Positions 7,353-17,898 of a DNA stretch of 28,428 nucleotides are shown here, piece by piece. The stretch's first letter is position 1. Every line of letters begins with the position of its first letter. This stretch comes from Betaproteobacteria bacterium (GTDB lineage Bacteria; Pseudomonadota; Gammaproteobacteria; Burkholderiales; Burkholderiaceae_C): contig VBCQ01000025.1 of assembly GCA_005882155.1 (NCBI GenBank), positions 1-28,428 on the forward strand, read 5' to 3'. The translations under genes were made by a program, and so were the position numbers. The notes beneath the pieces were generated by a model that made no database searches, had not been told where the DNA came from, and was given only the letters and a program-made list of their open reading frames with translations.

Positions 7353-7718
7353 TCCGTTCCTTTCGAGTGCGAGCGTCGATTTTGGGACGGGCGATTATGG
7401 CCCGACGGCATCAGAAATCGACGCGCAATTCACTGTGAGTTGTCATGGCAAGGACAGTGCGCTGAAACGCGTGCCGCAGACTTTGCCGAGCAATCCACCG
7501 CAACTGTGGATAACTTTGTGGGCAACCTAACGTCGCAGCGCGCGAGGCCACGAGAACTCAAGGGCCGGTACGGATTGCTCAAACTTTAGGCAGAAAGAAA
7601 GCCTTGCGAATCAATGACTTGCGCAATTGTGAAAGCCTCGTGACAGGTATGACGACCCGCCAGACCAAGATTGGCGCGGTTGTGGAGTTCTCGGCCCGCG
7701 CCGTTGTTGGGTTTGCCG
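7353..7718. promoter_or_regulatory. Divergent exbB/xseA control region
   Basis: This 366-bp stretch has no convincing gene. It separates exbB (leftward) from xseA (rightward) and is more AT-rich than its surroundings. For exbB a CATAAT hexamer on the minus strand (7394-7399) is a possible -10 about 40 bp before the start. A pair of DnaA-box-like sites lies at 7505-7525. A 24-codon open frame at 7650-7724 runs into xseA but has no family resemblance. No clear promoter for xseA was picked out. Confidence 0.5.
7505..7525 (-). promoter_or_regulatory. Tandem DnaA-box-like pair
   Basis: On the minus strand 7513-7505 reads TTATCCACA, an exact match to the E. coli-type DnaA box. The adjacent 7525-7517 reads TTGCCCACA (two mismatches) in the same orientation after a 3-bp spacer. 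An exact 9-mer is expected by chance less than once in this GC-rich window. The pair lies about 150 bp upstream of exbB and 195 bp upstream of xseA. No dnaA, dnaN or other origin marker is nearby, so DnaA regulation or titration is more plausible than an origin. Confidence 0.45.
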
Positions 7719-9020
7719 GTGATTGAGCCTTCGGTCACGATCTCGCCGCGCCTCGTCTGGAGCGTCTCGGCGCTGGTGCACGCGGTGGCCGATACGCTCG
7801 CCAGTCGCTTCGCTGTCTGCGTCGTTCGCGGCGAGCTGTCGGGCTATTCGCGCGCTGCCAGCGGGCACTGCTACTTCTGCATCAAGGATGCCGATGGCGA
7901 GTCCGCGATGATCCGCTGCGCGATGTTTCGCCGCGCCGCGAGTCTCGTCGACTTCGCTCCGGCCGATGGACAGTTGGTCGAGCTGCGCGGCCGATTGGCG
8001 GTGTACGAGCCGCGCGGCGAGTTGCAGTTTGTCGTCGAAGCGATGCAGCGTGCTGGCGCCGGCGCGCTGTTCGAGCAGTTCATGCGGCTGAAGGCCAAGC
8101 TGGAGGCCGAGGGACTGTTCGACGCGGCACGCAAGCGCGCGCTGCCGCGCATGCCGCGCTGCGTTGGCGTCGTCACGTCGCTCGCCGCTGCGGCATTGCA
8201 CGACGTCGCCTCCGCACTCGGTCGACGTGCGCCTCATCTGCAGGTGATCGTCTATCCCAGCGCGGTGCAGGGCCCGGAGGCGCCGGCTGCGCTGGCACAA
8301 GCGATCGGCGTCGCCGGCGAGCGCGCCGAAGTCGATGTGCTGATCATCTGTCGTGGCGGTGGCTCGCTCGAAGATTTGTGGGCCTTCAACGACGAGCGGG
8401 TCGTGCGCGCGATCGCTGGCTCTGCGATCCCAATCGTCAGTGGCGTCGGCCACGAGACCGATGTGAGCTTGGCCGATTTCGCGGCCGACCTGCGCGCTCC
8501 CACGCCGACAGCCGCGGCCGAGCTGGTGGCACCCTGCACCGACGATTGCCTGGCGCTGCTGGCCGCAAGCGCCGCGTTGCTGCAACGGCGCGTGCACCAC
8601 GCGCTCGATGCGCAGGCGCAGCGCCTGGATGCAAACGGCGCGCGCCTGTCGCGCCCTTCCGACGCCGTGCGCCGTCACCTGCATTCGCTCGCGATGCTGG
8701 CCCAGCGTCTGGCGACCGCGGGGCGCCAGGGCTTGCCGTTGCGTGCCGCGCGAATCGACAGCCAGGCGTCGCGCTTGCAACGTGCGTCGTCGGTGCTGAT
8801 TGCACGCCATGCACGCGGACTCGAATCGCTGCAAACGCGCTTGACGACGCTGGATCCGAAGCGCGTCCTGTCGCGCGGCTACGCGTGGCTGGCCGACGAA
8901 GCAGGCCAGCCGATTCAGTCAGTCATGCAGATGTCGGTGGGGCAGGAATTGAACGCCGTTCTGGCCGATGGCTCGGCCGACATGACGGTCAAGCGCATCG
9001 CTCGTGAACGCTCGACGTGA
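7719..9020 (+). CDS. xseA: Exodeoxyribonuclease VII large subunit
   Basis: About 433 residues. The nuclease, with XseB, degrades single-stranded DNA to oligonucleotides in recombination and mismatch repair. An N-terminal OB fold (ISPRLVWSVSALVHAVADTL, VRGELSGYSRAASGHCYFCI) is followed by the catalytic core: VGVVTSLAAAALHDV, IICRGGGSLEDLWAFNDE, SGVGHETDVSLADFAADLRA and PTPTAAAEL. A long helical C-terminal region of about 150 residues ends with RVLSRGYAWLADEAG. The start is uncertain. GTG at 7719 is chosen because conserved sequence begins about 9 residues later; TTG at 7713 or 7671 is possible. No strong ribosome site is visible. No xseB is in the window, and sodB follows after about 100 bp. 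Confidence 0.93.
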   Translation: MIEPSVTISPRLVWSVSALVHAVADTLASRFAVCVVRGELSGYSRAASGHCYFCIKDADGESAMIRCAMFRRAASLVDFAPADGQLVELRGRLAVYEPRGELQFVVEAMQRAGAGALFEQFMRLKAKLEAEGLFDAARKRALPRMPRCVGVVTSLAAAALHDVASALGRRAPHLQVIVYPSAVQGPEAPAALAQAIGVAGERAEVDVLIICRGGGSLEDLWAFNDERVVRAIAGSAIPIVSGVGHETDVSLADFAADLRAPTPTAAAELVAPCTDDCLALLAASAALLQRRVHHALDAQAQRLDANGARLSRPSDAVRRHLHSLAMLAQRLATAGRQGLPLRAARIDSQASRLQRASSVLIARHARGLESLQTRLTTLDPKRVLSRGYAWLADEAGQPIQSVMQMSVGQELNAVLADGSADMTVKRIARERST

Positions 9021-9058
9021 GCATGCATGCGAGCCGGGCAGGGCCTTCTCGAGCTGCC

Positions 9059-9064
9059 TACAAT
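9059..9064 (+). promoter_or_regulatory. Possible sodB -10 hexamer
   Basis: TACAAT lies 54 bp before the sodB start codon, in the 98-bp gap after xseA. No good -35 was found at normal spacing. GAAAGGA at 9107-9113 is a clear ribosome-binding site for sodB. Confidence 0.35.
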
Positions 9065-9118
9065 CCGCTTCCTGCTCAGCCCCCGCCATCCAACAACAAA
9101 CCTTTTGAAAGGACGACC

Positions 9119-9700
9119 ATGGAACACACTTTGCCGCCGTTGCCGTACGCCTTGGACGCACTCGCGCCGCACCTGAGCCGCGAAACGCTCGAGTACCACT
9201 ACGGCAAGCACCACAACGCCTACGTCGTGAACCTGAACAACCTGCAAAAAGGCACCGAGTTCGAAAGCAAGAGCCTCGAAGAGATCGTCAAGAAATCGTC
9301 GGGCGGCATCTACAACAACGCGGCCCAGATCTGGAACCATACCTTCTTCTGGAGCTGCATGAAGCCGAAAGGCGGCGGCGAGCCCAAGGGCGCCCTCGGC
9401 GCTGCGATCAGCTCGAAGTTCGGCAGCTACACTGCGTTCAAGGAAGCGTTCACGAAGAGCGCGGTCGGCAATTTCGGCTCGGGCTGGACCTGGCTCGTGA
9501 AGAAATCGGACGGCTCGGTCGACATCGTCAACATGGGCGCTGCCGGCACGCCGTTGACGACCGGCGACACGCCGCTGCTGACGATCGACGTGTGGGAGCA
9601 CGCCTACTACATCGACTACCGCAATCTGCGTCCGAAGTGGGTCGAGACCTTCCTCAATTCGCTGGTGAACTGGAGCTTCGCCGAAGCGAACTTCGCGTGA
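9119..9700 (+). CDS. sodB: Superoxide dismutase, Fe type
   Basis: A 193-residue cytoplasmic enzyme that dismutates superoxide. The four expected metal ligands are visible: His27 (HYGKHH), His74 (WNHTFFW), Asp157 and His161 (DVWEHAYYIDY). Gln70 in NNAAQIWNH and the overall style fit the iron-type SodB. The ATG at 9119 follows GAAAGGA by six bases and starts MEHTLPPLPYALDALAP, the normal N-terminus. The open frame upstream of this is not part of the gene. A strong terminator follows. The length and all motifs are normal. Confidence 0.97.
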   Translation: MEHTLPPLPYALDALAPHLSRETLEYHYGKHHNAYVVNLNNLQKGTEFESKSLEEIVKKSSGGIYNNAAQIWNHTFFWSCMKPKGGGEPKGALGAAISSKFGSYTAFKEAFTKSAVGNFGSGWTWLVKKSDGSVDIVNMGAAGTPLTTGDTPLLTIDVWEHAYYIDYRNLRPKWVETFLNSLVNWSFAEANFA

Positions 9701-9717
9701 GCTGACGCGAGAACGAC

Positions 9718-9745
9718 AAAGGCCGGTCGACGACCGGCCTTTTTC
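9718..9745 (+). terminator. Terminator after sodB
   Basis: AAAGGCCGGTCG (9718-9729) pairs with CGACCGGCCTTT (9731-9742), followed by further T residues. It lies 17 bp past the sodB stop and before the convergent DUF192 gene, so it may act in both directions. Confidence 0.9.
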
Positions 9746-9770
9746 CTTTTTAATTGCAGCGGAGATCGCG

Positions 9771-10223
9771 TCAATGCCCGAATGGCGCGCCCTGCAGCTT
9801 GGCGCCGGTCTTGATGCCGCGCTTGGCGAACCAGCCCTGGTTCATCTCGAGGACGAAGCGTACCGGCTTCGCAGAGCAATGCGAGTCCGTCGTCTGCGGC
9901 TTCATGTCGTCGATGTTGACGACCGTCCCGTCATCGGCGACGAAGGCCACCGACAGCGGCAGCAGCGTGTTCTTCATCCAGAAGCACTGTGTCGCGCGCT
10001 CGTCGAACGCGAACAGCATCCCTTCGTTGGCACCCATCGTCTTGCGAAACATTAGCCCGGTCGCGCGCTCGTCGGGTGTTTGAGCGAGCTCGGCGCGGAT
10101 GTTGTGGATGCCGGCGTTAAGCCGGATCGCCGCGAGCTTTTGCGGACCGTCTTGCGCAACGCACAGCGCAGACAGGGCGAAGGCCAGCAAGCCGATGACC
10201 AAGCGGGATGGGAGGACGTTCAT
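9771..10223 (-). CDS. Exported DUF192 family protein
   Basis: A 150-residue protein with a Sec signal peptide (MNVLPSRLVIGLLAFALSAL, then CVAQ-D cleavage, about residue 24). The domain matches DUF192: RAELAQTPDERATGLMFRK, GMLFAFDE, CFWMKNTLLPLSVAFVADDG and VRFVLEMNQGWFAKRGIK. The start at 10223 is chosen because it begins the signal peptide; the open frame further upstream is low-complexity. The DUF192 fold is a small beta barrel of uncertain function, usually periplasmic. The N-terminal Cys-Val-Ala is not a convincing lipobox. It is convergent with sodB and has no operon partner. Confidence 0.88.
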   Translation of the reverse strand: MNVLPSRLVIGLLAFALSALCVAQDGPQKLAAIRLNAGIHNIRAELAQTPDERATGLMFRKTMGANEGMLFAFDERATQCFWMKNTLLPLSVAFVADDGTVVNIDDMKPQTTDSHCSAKPVRFVLEMNQGWFAKRGIKTGAKLQGAPFGH

Positions 10224-10282
10224 GAGCGTGGCGAGAAGCGGATGATGGATTATCGATGAGCGCATCGCAGCCCCAAACGACA

Positions 10283-10308
10283 AAACGCCCGGGCCAGGCC
10301 GGGCGTTT
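10283..10308 (-). terminator. Terminator after the Ala/Lys-rich small gene
   Basis: AAACGCCCGG (10283-10292) pairs with CCGGGCGTTT (10299-10308) around a 6-nt loop. On the minus strand it is followed by TGTCGTTTGG. It lies 24 bp past the stop of the small secreted protein gene. Confidence 0.75.
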
Positions 10309-10332
10309 CGCTCAGGTCGAAGACGACGCTGA

Positions 10333-10524
10333 TCAGGCCTTCTTGGCGTCCTTGGCCTTGGCGCCCGATGCGGCCGAGGCAGCAGGCTTGGCATCAGCAG
10401 CCTTGGCGGCAGCCGAAGCGGCCGGCTTGGCAGCGGCAGCGGAAGCAGCCGGCTTGGCGGCGTCAGCGGCGAAGGCGCCGGCGGTGAACAGAGTGGCGAT
10501 CAGAGCGGCCAGAAGCTTTTTCAT
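10333..10524 (-). CDS. Small Ala/Lys-rich secreted protein
   Basis: A 63-residue protein. MKKLLAALIATLFTAGAFAA is a textbook signal peptide (cleavage near residue 19-20). The mature part is almost entirely Ala, Lys, Pro and Ser, with repeated AAKPAASAA units, ending GAKAKDAKKA. AAGGT lies upstream of the ATG at 10524. Proteins of this composition are frequent in Burkholderiales as abundant but uncharacterised periplasmic polypeptides; no domain can be named. A terminator follows, so it is probably a one-gene unit. It is divergent from icd. The longer open frame upstream is not supported. Confidence 0.75.
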   Translation of the reverse strand: MKKLLAALIATLFTAGAFAADAAKPAASAAAAKPAASAAAKAADAKPAASAASGAKAKDAKKA

Positions 10525-10617
10525 TTGATTTACCTTGTGATAGTTGAGTCCTGCCTCCTCTCGGTAGGCGAAGCCCTCAACGGACCGCTTGAAGCTTCGG
10601 TTGACAAGGCCGTGACA

Positions 10618-10623
10618 TAGAAT
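10618..10623 (+). promoter_or_regulatory. Possible icd -10 hexamer
   Basis: TAGAAT lies 77 bp before the icd start. A perfect TTGACA at 10601-10606 is only 11 bp upstream, too close for a standard sigma70 pair, so the true -35 is unclear. The same TAGAAT hexamer precedes clpS, lysC and the tRNA gene, which supports it as a favoured -10 in this genome. Confidence 0.4.
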
Positions 10624-10699
10624 CTCGGGCTCGATACCGAACCCCTGACAAGAGCCGTCGCCGGACTGCTCTTGGACCATCACGCGGAGCGTCAATCTC

Positions 10700-11953
<1,254 letters not shown>

Positions 11954-11982
11954 GTTGTCTCAGCTGCGCCCGCGACGCAACG

Positions 11983-12010
11983 AAAAGCCCGCCGAGTGGC
12001 GGGCTTTCTT
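11983..12010 (+). terminator. Terminator after icd
   Basis: AAAGCCCGCC (11983-11992) and GGCGGGCTTT (11997-12006) form a 10-bp stem with loop GAGT, followed by CTTTTG. It lies 29 bp past the icd stop and before the convergent cold-shock gene. Confidence 0.9.
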
Positions 12011-12038
12011 TTGCCCATGACGGGCATCGCGATCGCTG

Positions 12039-12299
12039 CTAACCGGCGACGGCCTGCACGCCGACCGGCGGCTGGTGCACAGCCGGAGCAGCAGACTCGA
12101 CCGGGCAGATGTTCTGTGCCAGCTGGCCCTTCGGTCCCTGCACCAGATCGAAGCTCACCTTGCCGCCTTGCTTGAGGGTGCGAAATCCCTCCATCTGGAT
12201 CGCGGAGAAATGCGCGAACACATCATCGCCGCCGCCTTCGGGTTCGATGAACCCGAAGCCTTTGGCGTCGTTGAACCATTTGACCGTCCCAAGGGCCAT
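12039..12299 (-). CDS. Cold-shock domain protein with C-terminal tail
   Basis: An 86-residue single-stranded nucleic-acid binding protein of the CspA family. RNP1 appears as KGFGFIEP (residues 13-20) and RNP2 as DVFAHFSAI (about 26-34). QGGKVSFDLVQGPKGQLAQNI completes the fold. About 20 extra residues follow (PVESAAPAVHQPPVGVQAV), a Pro/Ala/Val-rich tail absent from enterobacterial CspA. The start is backed by the strong ribosome site GGAGGTGA seven bases upstream. The sigma70-like promoter just upstream predicts a leader of only about 25 nt. That argues against the long thermosensing leader of E. coli cspA, so the gene may be constitutive. Confidence 0.94.
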   Translation of the reverse strand: MALGTVKWFNDAKGFGFIEPEGGGDDVFAHFSAIQMEGFRTLKQGGKVSFDLVQGPKGQLAQNICPVESAAPAVHQPPVGVQAVAG

Positions 12300-12330
12300 A
12301 ACCTCACCTCCATTTTTTCTTGCTCGCGCA

Positions 12331-12359
12331 TTCTGGTGGGGCCGCCGAGCACTGTCAAG
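12331..12359 (-). promoter_or_regulatory. Sigma70-type promoter of the cold-shock gene
   Basis: On the minus strand a perfect -35 TTGACA (12359-12354) is separated by exactly 17 bp from CAGAAT (12336-12331). The start site predicted near 12324 gives a short leader carrying GGAGGTGA before the ATG at 12299. Confidence 0.65.
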
Positions 12360-12490
12360 GCGGTGTCAGACAACTCGACTAGGCGGATGCGGCACTCTGA
12401 ATAGTGCTGTCGGCGTGATGCATTTCCGGGCTTGCAGTTTCCACCGCGAGCGCAATATGCCAACGAAGCGACTGACGAGCGTCAACTCGA

Positions 12491-12496
12491 TAGAAT
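12491..12496 (+). promoter_or_regulatory. -10 hexamer placing clpS start at the predicted transcription start
   Basis: TAGAAT ends six bases before the clpS ATG (12503), so the expected start site coincides with the A of ATG. No ribosome-binding site is present. This predicts a leaderless clpS-clpA transcript. No clear -35 was seen. Confidence 0.45.
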
Positions 12497-12502
12497 GAAT
12501 CC

Positions 12503-12855
12503 ATGCCTGTGGACCCACCCGCAACGCCTACGCCGCCGCCTGTGGCGCCCAAGCCCGACGATGGGCAAGGGGCTGTCGTTGTCGAGCGGCAGACCGCAAA
12601 GACGGAGCCCCCTCGCATGTACCAAGTCGTCATGCTCAACGACGACTACACCCCGATGGAGTTTGTCGTGATGGTGCTGCAGGAATATTTCAAACGCGAC
12701 CTCGAAACCGCGACCCAGATCATGCTGAAGATTCATCATGAAGGGCGCGGAGTGTGCGGCGTCTATTCGAAGGATGTCGCCGCCACCAAGGTTGAGCTGG
12801 TGCTGGCTGCCGCGAGGCGCGGTGGCCACCCGTTGCAATGCATTATGGAGGCCGC

Positions 12856-12859
<4 letters not shown>
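12503..12859 (+). CDS. clpS: ATP-dependent Clp protease adaptor ClpS
   Basis: A 118-residue adaptor that delivers N-degron substrates to ClpA. A Pro-rich disordered N-terminal extension (about residues 1-35) precedes the fold MYQVVMLNDDYTPMEFVVMV. NDDYTPMEFV lines the N-degron pocket, and IHHEGRGVCGVYSKDVA follows. The C-terminal residues (GGHPLQCIMEAA) are typical. The stop overlaps the clpA start as ATGA at 12856-12859, so translation is coupled. The ATG at 12503 lacks a ribosome site and sits right behind a TAGAAT -10, suggesting a leaderless message. Confidence 0.96.
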
Positions 12860-15156
<2,297 letters not shown>

Positions 15157-15179
15157 TTGTTCGACTGCAGCGTTGCAAG

Positions 15180-15203
15180 ACAAGGGGCCCACGGGCCCCT
15201 TGT
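15180..15203 (+). terminator. Terminator between convergent clpA and mtfA
   Basis: ACAAGGGGCCC (15180-15190) and GGGCCCCTTGT (15193-15203) form an 11-bp stem with a 2-nt centre, followed on the plus strand by TCATTCTTG. It starts 24 bp after the clpA stop and abuts the mtfA stop, so it could serve both genes. The T tract is weak. Confidence 0.75.
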
Positions 15204-15995
15204 TCATTCTTGCGCCATGTCGGCGGCTGGGTCCTGCTCGTAGTAGCCGGCGAGCAGCGAATACAGGGCGGGGTGCTCCTGCTCCAAGTCCGCCGGTGCG
15301 ACAAAGAAAACTTCGCTCGCCACGGCGAAGAACTCGTCGATCGACTCCGCACCGTAGGGATCGAGCCGTGTGTCGTGTCCGCTGTCGACCGCATCGCAGA
15401 AGCTCGAATACTCGGCGTTGATCACCCGCAGCCAGCGCTCGCGCGCCGCGCGGTCGCTCAGCAGCGGCACGCCGTCGGCGAGGCCGTCGCGCATGTCGAG
15501 GACATGGGCGAACTCGTGGATGACGACGTTGTAGCCCCACTCGGCCGACTCGCCGGCGGACTCGACGTCGTGCCACGACAGCATCACCGGTCCGCCTTCC
15601 ATCGCCTCCCCGGTCAGCGTCTCGTCGTACTGGTGAACGACGCCCGATTCGTCGGTGATCTCGCGCCGCGCGACGACCTCGTCGGAGTGCATCACGATGC
15701 CGACGAAGCCGTCGTAGGCATCCAACCCGAGGCGCAGCACCGGCAGGCAGGCTTGCGCCGCGACCGCCACTGCGATCTCGTCGCTGATCTCGAACCCTTG
15801 CGCGCCGGTGAACTCCTTGCGCGCGAGAAACAGCGTGGCGAGCTCACGCAGCGCGTCGAGATCGCGCGCCGCGCGCTGCGCGAGGAACGGGTAGCGCGCG
15901 AGCGTCAGTTGCCACAGCGCATCGGGAATCGCGCGCTGGCGCAGCGTGCGCTCGTCGCGCAGCTTGCGCAGCCCCGACCACCAGCGGTTCAACAT
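15204..15995 (-). CDS. mtfA: MtfA-type zinc metallopeptidase (family M90)
   Basis: A 263-residue protein related to E. coli MtfA (YeeI), a cytoplasmic peptidase that binds the glucose-transport regulator Mlc. The zinc motif is NVVIHEFAHVLDMRDG (His160, Glu161, His164). ESIDEFFAVASEVFF further on probably supplies the third ligand. VMLSWHDV and FVGIVMHSDE are family stretches. The ATG at 15995 shares one base with the lpxH stop (TGATG), so the two genes are translationally coupled; the long upstream frame inside lpxH is ignored. Whether an Mlc partner exists here is unknown. It is the last gene of the TPR-ppiA-ppiB-lpxH-mtfA set. Confidence 0.9.
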   Translation of the reverse strand: MLNRWWSGLRKLRDERTLRQRAIPDALWQLTLARYPFLAQRAARDLDALRELATLFLARKEFTGAQGFEISDEIAVAVAAQACLPVLRLGLDAYDGFVGIVMHSDEVVARREITDESGVVHQYDETLTGEAMEGGPVMLSWHDVESAGESAEWGYNVVIHEFAHVLDMRDGLADGVPLLSDRAARERWLRVINAEYSSFCDAVDSGHDTRLDPYGAESIDEFFAVASEVFFVAPADLEQEHPALYSLLAGYYEQDPAADMAQE

Positions 15996-16783
15996 CACGC
16001 CGACGCGACTCGCGCCAAGCCGCTGCGCTGCCAGCGCAAGACCTCGGCGCGCGGCGCGGCGTGGGGGTGATCGAGGTCCCAGTCGCTGAGCACATGGCGC
16101 TCGAACCCGGCGGCCAGTGCGTTGCTGCCGGGCACATGGGTGTGGCCGTGGATCAGCACCGGCGTGCCGGCCGCGCGCATCCAGCGCAGCGCCTCGTCGG
16201 CGTCGACGTCGAACCATTCGCCGCCTCGCTGCTCGCGCTTGCGCTGCTGGCTTTCCTCACGCATCCGACGCGCCGCGTTGCGCCGCTCGGCCAGTGGCTG
16301 AGTGAGGAAATCACGCTGCCATTCGTCGCTTCGAACCAGCGCGCGAAAGCGCTGGTAGGCCGTGTCCGACAAGCACAGCGCGTCGCCGTGCGTCAGCAGC
16401 AGACGCTGGCCGAAAGCGCACAGCACGGTGGGGTCGGCGACGAACACGACGCCGCAGGCATCGAGCAACTCGGCGCCGACGAGGAAGTCACGGTTGCCAT
16501 GCATGAAGCCGATGAAGCGCTGCTTCGCCGCGTCGGCGAGCAGTTCGGCGCACTGCGCTTCGACGCCATGATCGCGCGCGTCGTCGCCGACCCAGACTTC
16601 GAACAAGTCGCCGAGGATGAACACCGCGTCGGCGTCGGTGCGGCGCAGGTAGCGCGCGAACGCATCGAACGTGAGCGGCGTGTCGTCGCCCAGATGCAGG
16701 TCGCTGACGAACTCGATCGCGCGCCATGTGTCGGGCGCGCTCAGCTGCGCGAACGCGGGCAGTGCCGATGCAGCGTCTGCCAT
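15995..16783 (-). CDS. lpxH: UDP-2,3-diacylglucosamine hydrolase
   Basis: A 262-residue calcineurin-like phosphoesterase that makes lipid X in lipid A synthesis at the cytoplasmic face of the inner membrane. Metal motifs are FVSDLHLGDD (Asp28, His30), ILGDLFEVWVGDD (about 56-68), FMHGNRDFL, LLTHGDALC and LIHGHTHVPG. It is intact and slightly longer at the N-terminus than the E. coli enzyme. The gap to ppiB is 14 bp. An intact lpxH together with kdsB indicates that this organism makes lipid A. That makes the broken lpxK at 5410-6310 hard to accept as real. Confidence 0.95.
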   Translation of the reverse strand: MADAASALPAFAQLSAPDTWRAIEFVSDLHLGDDTPLTFDAFARYLRRTDADAVFILGDLFEVWVGDDARDHGVEAQCAELLADAAKQRFIGFMHGNRDFLVGAELLDACGVVFVADPTVLCAFGQRLLLTHGDALCLSDTAYQRFRALVRSDEWQRDFLTQPLAERRNAARRMREESQQRKREQRGGEWFDVDADEALRWMRAAGTPVLIHGHTHVPGSNALAAGFERHVLSDWDLDHPHAAPRAEVLRWQRSGLARVASA

Positions 16784-16797
16784 CGCTGCGTCCTGCC

Positions 16798-17298
16798 TCA
16801 GACCACGACGGCCTGCGTGATCACCACGTCTTCGAGCGGCACGTCGTTGTGCGAGCCCTTGTTGCCGGTCTTCACGCGCTCGATCGCGTCGACGACCTCG
16901 GTGCCGCCGACCACCTTGCCGAACACGGCGTAGCCCCAGCCGCTTGCGCTCTCGGACTTGAAGTTGAGAAACTCGTTGTCGTTGGCGTTGATGAAGAACT
17001 GCGCGGTGGCCGAGTGCGGGTCGGACGTGCGCGCCATCGCGACGGTGCAGCGGTCGTTCTTCAGGCCGTTGTTCGCTTCGTTGCGCACCGGCGCGTCGGT
17101 CGGCTTTTGTTTCATGCCCGCCTCGAAGCCGCCGCCTTGGATCATGAAGCCCTTGATGACGCGGTGAAACACCGTGCCGTTGTAGTGGCCCTTGTTCACG
17201 TAGGAGAGAAAGTTTTTCACCGACTCGGGCGCCTTCGCGTCGTCGAGCGCGATGCGGATGTTGCCGTGGTTGGTTTGCAGTTCGACGTGTTGGGTCAT
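16798..17298 (-). CDS. ppiB: Cytoplasmic peptidyl-prolyl cis-trans isomerase B
   Basis: A 166-residue cyclophilin without a signal peptide, catalysing proline isomerisation in the cytoplasm. Active-site signatures are GTVFHRVIKGFMIQGGGFE, CTVAMARTSDPHSATAQFFI and WGYAVFGKVVGGTEVVDAIE. The Trp of this last block differs from ppiA, as is usual for the cytoplasmic form. The stop of ppiA lies only 1 bp upstream of its start. The pair probably arose by duplication, with one copy acquiring export. Confidence 0.96.
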   Translation of the reverse strand: MTQHVELQTNHGNIRIALDDAKAPESVKNFLSYVNKGHYNGTVFHRVIKGFMIQGGGFEAGMKQKPTDAPVRNEANNGLKNDRCTVAMARTSDPHSATAQFFINANDNEFLNFKSESASGWGYAVFGKVVGGTEVVDAIERVKTGNKGSHNDVPLEDVVITQAVVV

Positions 17299-17299
17299 T

Positions 17300-17881
17300 T
17301 CATTTCTCCACAGTGGCTTGCTTGATGACGATGGGCTCGTCCGGCACGTCGGGTCCCATCTTGCCGGTCGGGACGGCGCGAATCTTGTCGACCACGTCCA
17401 TGCCCGAGATCACCTTTCCGAACACCGCGTAGCCGTTGCCGTCGCGCGACTGGGCCGCGTTGAGGAAGTCGTTGTTCTTCACGTTGATGAAGAACTGGCT
17501 GGTCGCCGAATTCGGATCTTGGGTGCGCGCCATCGCGATCGTGCCGCGGTTGTTGACGAGGCCATTGCGGCTTTCGAGCGGGATCGGCGCGCGCGTCGGC
17601 TTCTCGTCCAGATTGGCGGTCATGCCGCCGCCCTGGATCATGAAGTTGTCGATCACGCGATGAAACACCGTGCCGTTGTAGTGGCCGGCCTTCACGTACT
17701 GCAGGAAGTTGTCGACCGTCTTCGGCGCCTTGGCGGCGTCGAGCTGGACCACGATGTCGCCCATCGACGTGGCGAGCTTGACCTTCTGCGCCAACGCGAG
17801 CGGCGCAGCGAGCAGCGTCAATGCGAGCGCTGCGACGCCAGGCCAGCGCGAACCAGTAGTCAATCGAGAAACGGACGTCAT
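17300..17881 (-). CDS. ppiA: Periplasmic peptidyl-prolyl cis-trans isomerase A
   Basis: A 193-residue cyclophilin with a signal peptide (basic start, then GVAALALTLLAAPLALAQ, cleavage near residue 32), so it acts on exported proteins. The core shows GTVFHRVIDNFMIQGGGMT, GTIAMARTQDPNSATSQFFI and GYAVFGKVISGMDVVDKIR. The ATG at 17881 is chosen because it starts the signal peptide; an in-frame extension upstream runs through the TPR gene in a different frame. A weak GAAAGAGA ribosome site lies within the 17-bp gap and the end of the TPR gene. Confidence 0.95.
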   Translation of the reverse strand: MTSVSRLTTGSRWPGVAALALTLLAAPLALAQKVKLATSMGDIVVQLDAAKAPKTVDNFLQYVKAGHYNGTVFHRVIDNFMIQGGGMTANLDEKPTRAPIPLESRNGLVNNRGTIAMARTQDPNSATSQFFINVKNNDFLNAAQSRDGNGYAVFGKVISGMDVVDKIRAVPTGKMGPDVPDEPIVIKQATVEK

Positions 17882-17898
17882 TGAAAATCTCTTTCGGT

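Noticed and set aside
7505..7525. Replication origin
   Set aside because: Only two boxes, with no dnaA/dnaN/gidA/parAB neighbours and no AT-rich unwinding element.
7650..7724. 24-codon frame MTTRQTKIGAVVEF... before xseA
   Set aside because: No ribosome site or family match, and it overlaps the probable xseA start.
7611..8834. Long minus-strand open frame (about 407 codons) opposite xseA
   Set aside because: It is antisense to a clear xseA, very rich in Arg, Gln and His, with no domain; typical of GC-rich antisense frames.
10601..10623. TTGACA and TAGAAT as a single icd promoter
   Set aside because: The spacing is 11 bp, too short for sigma70; only the -10 is kept as a possibility.
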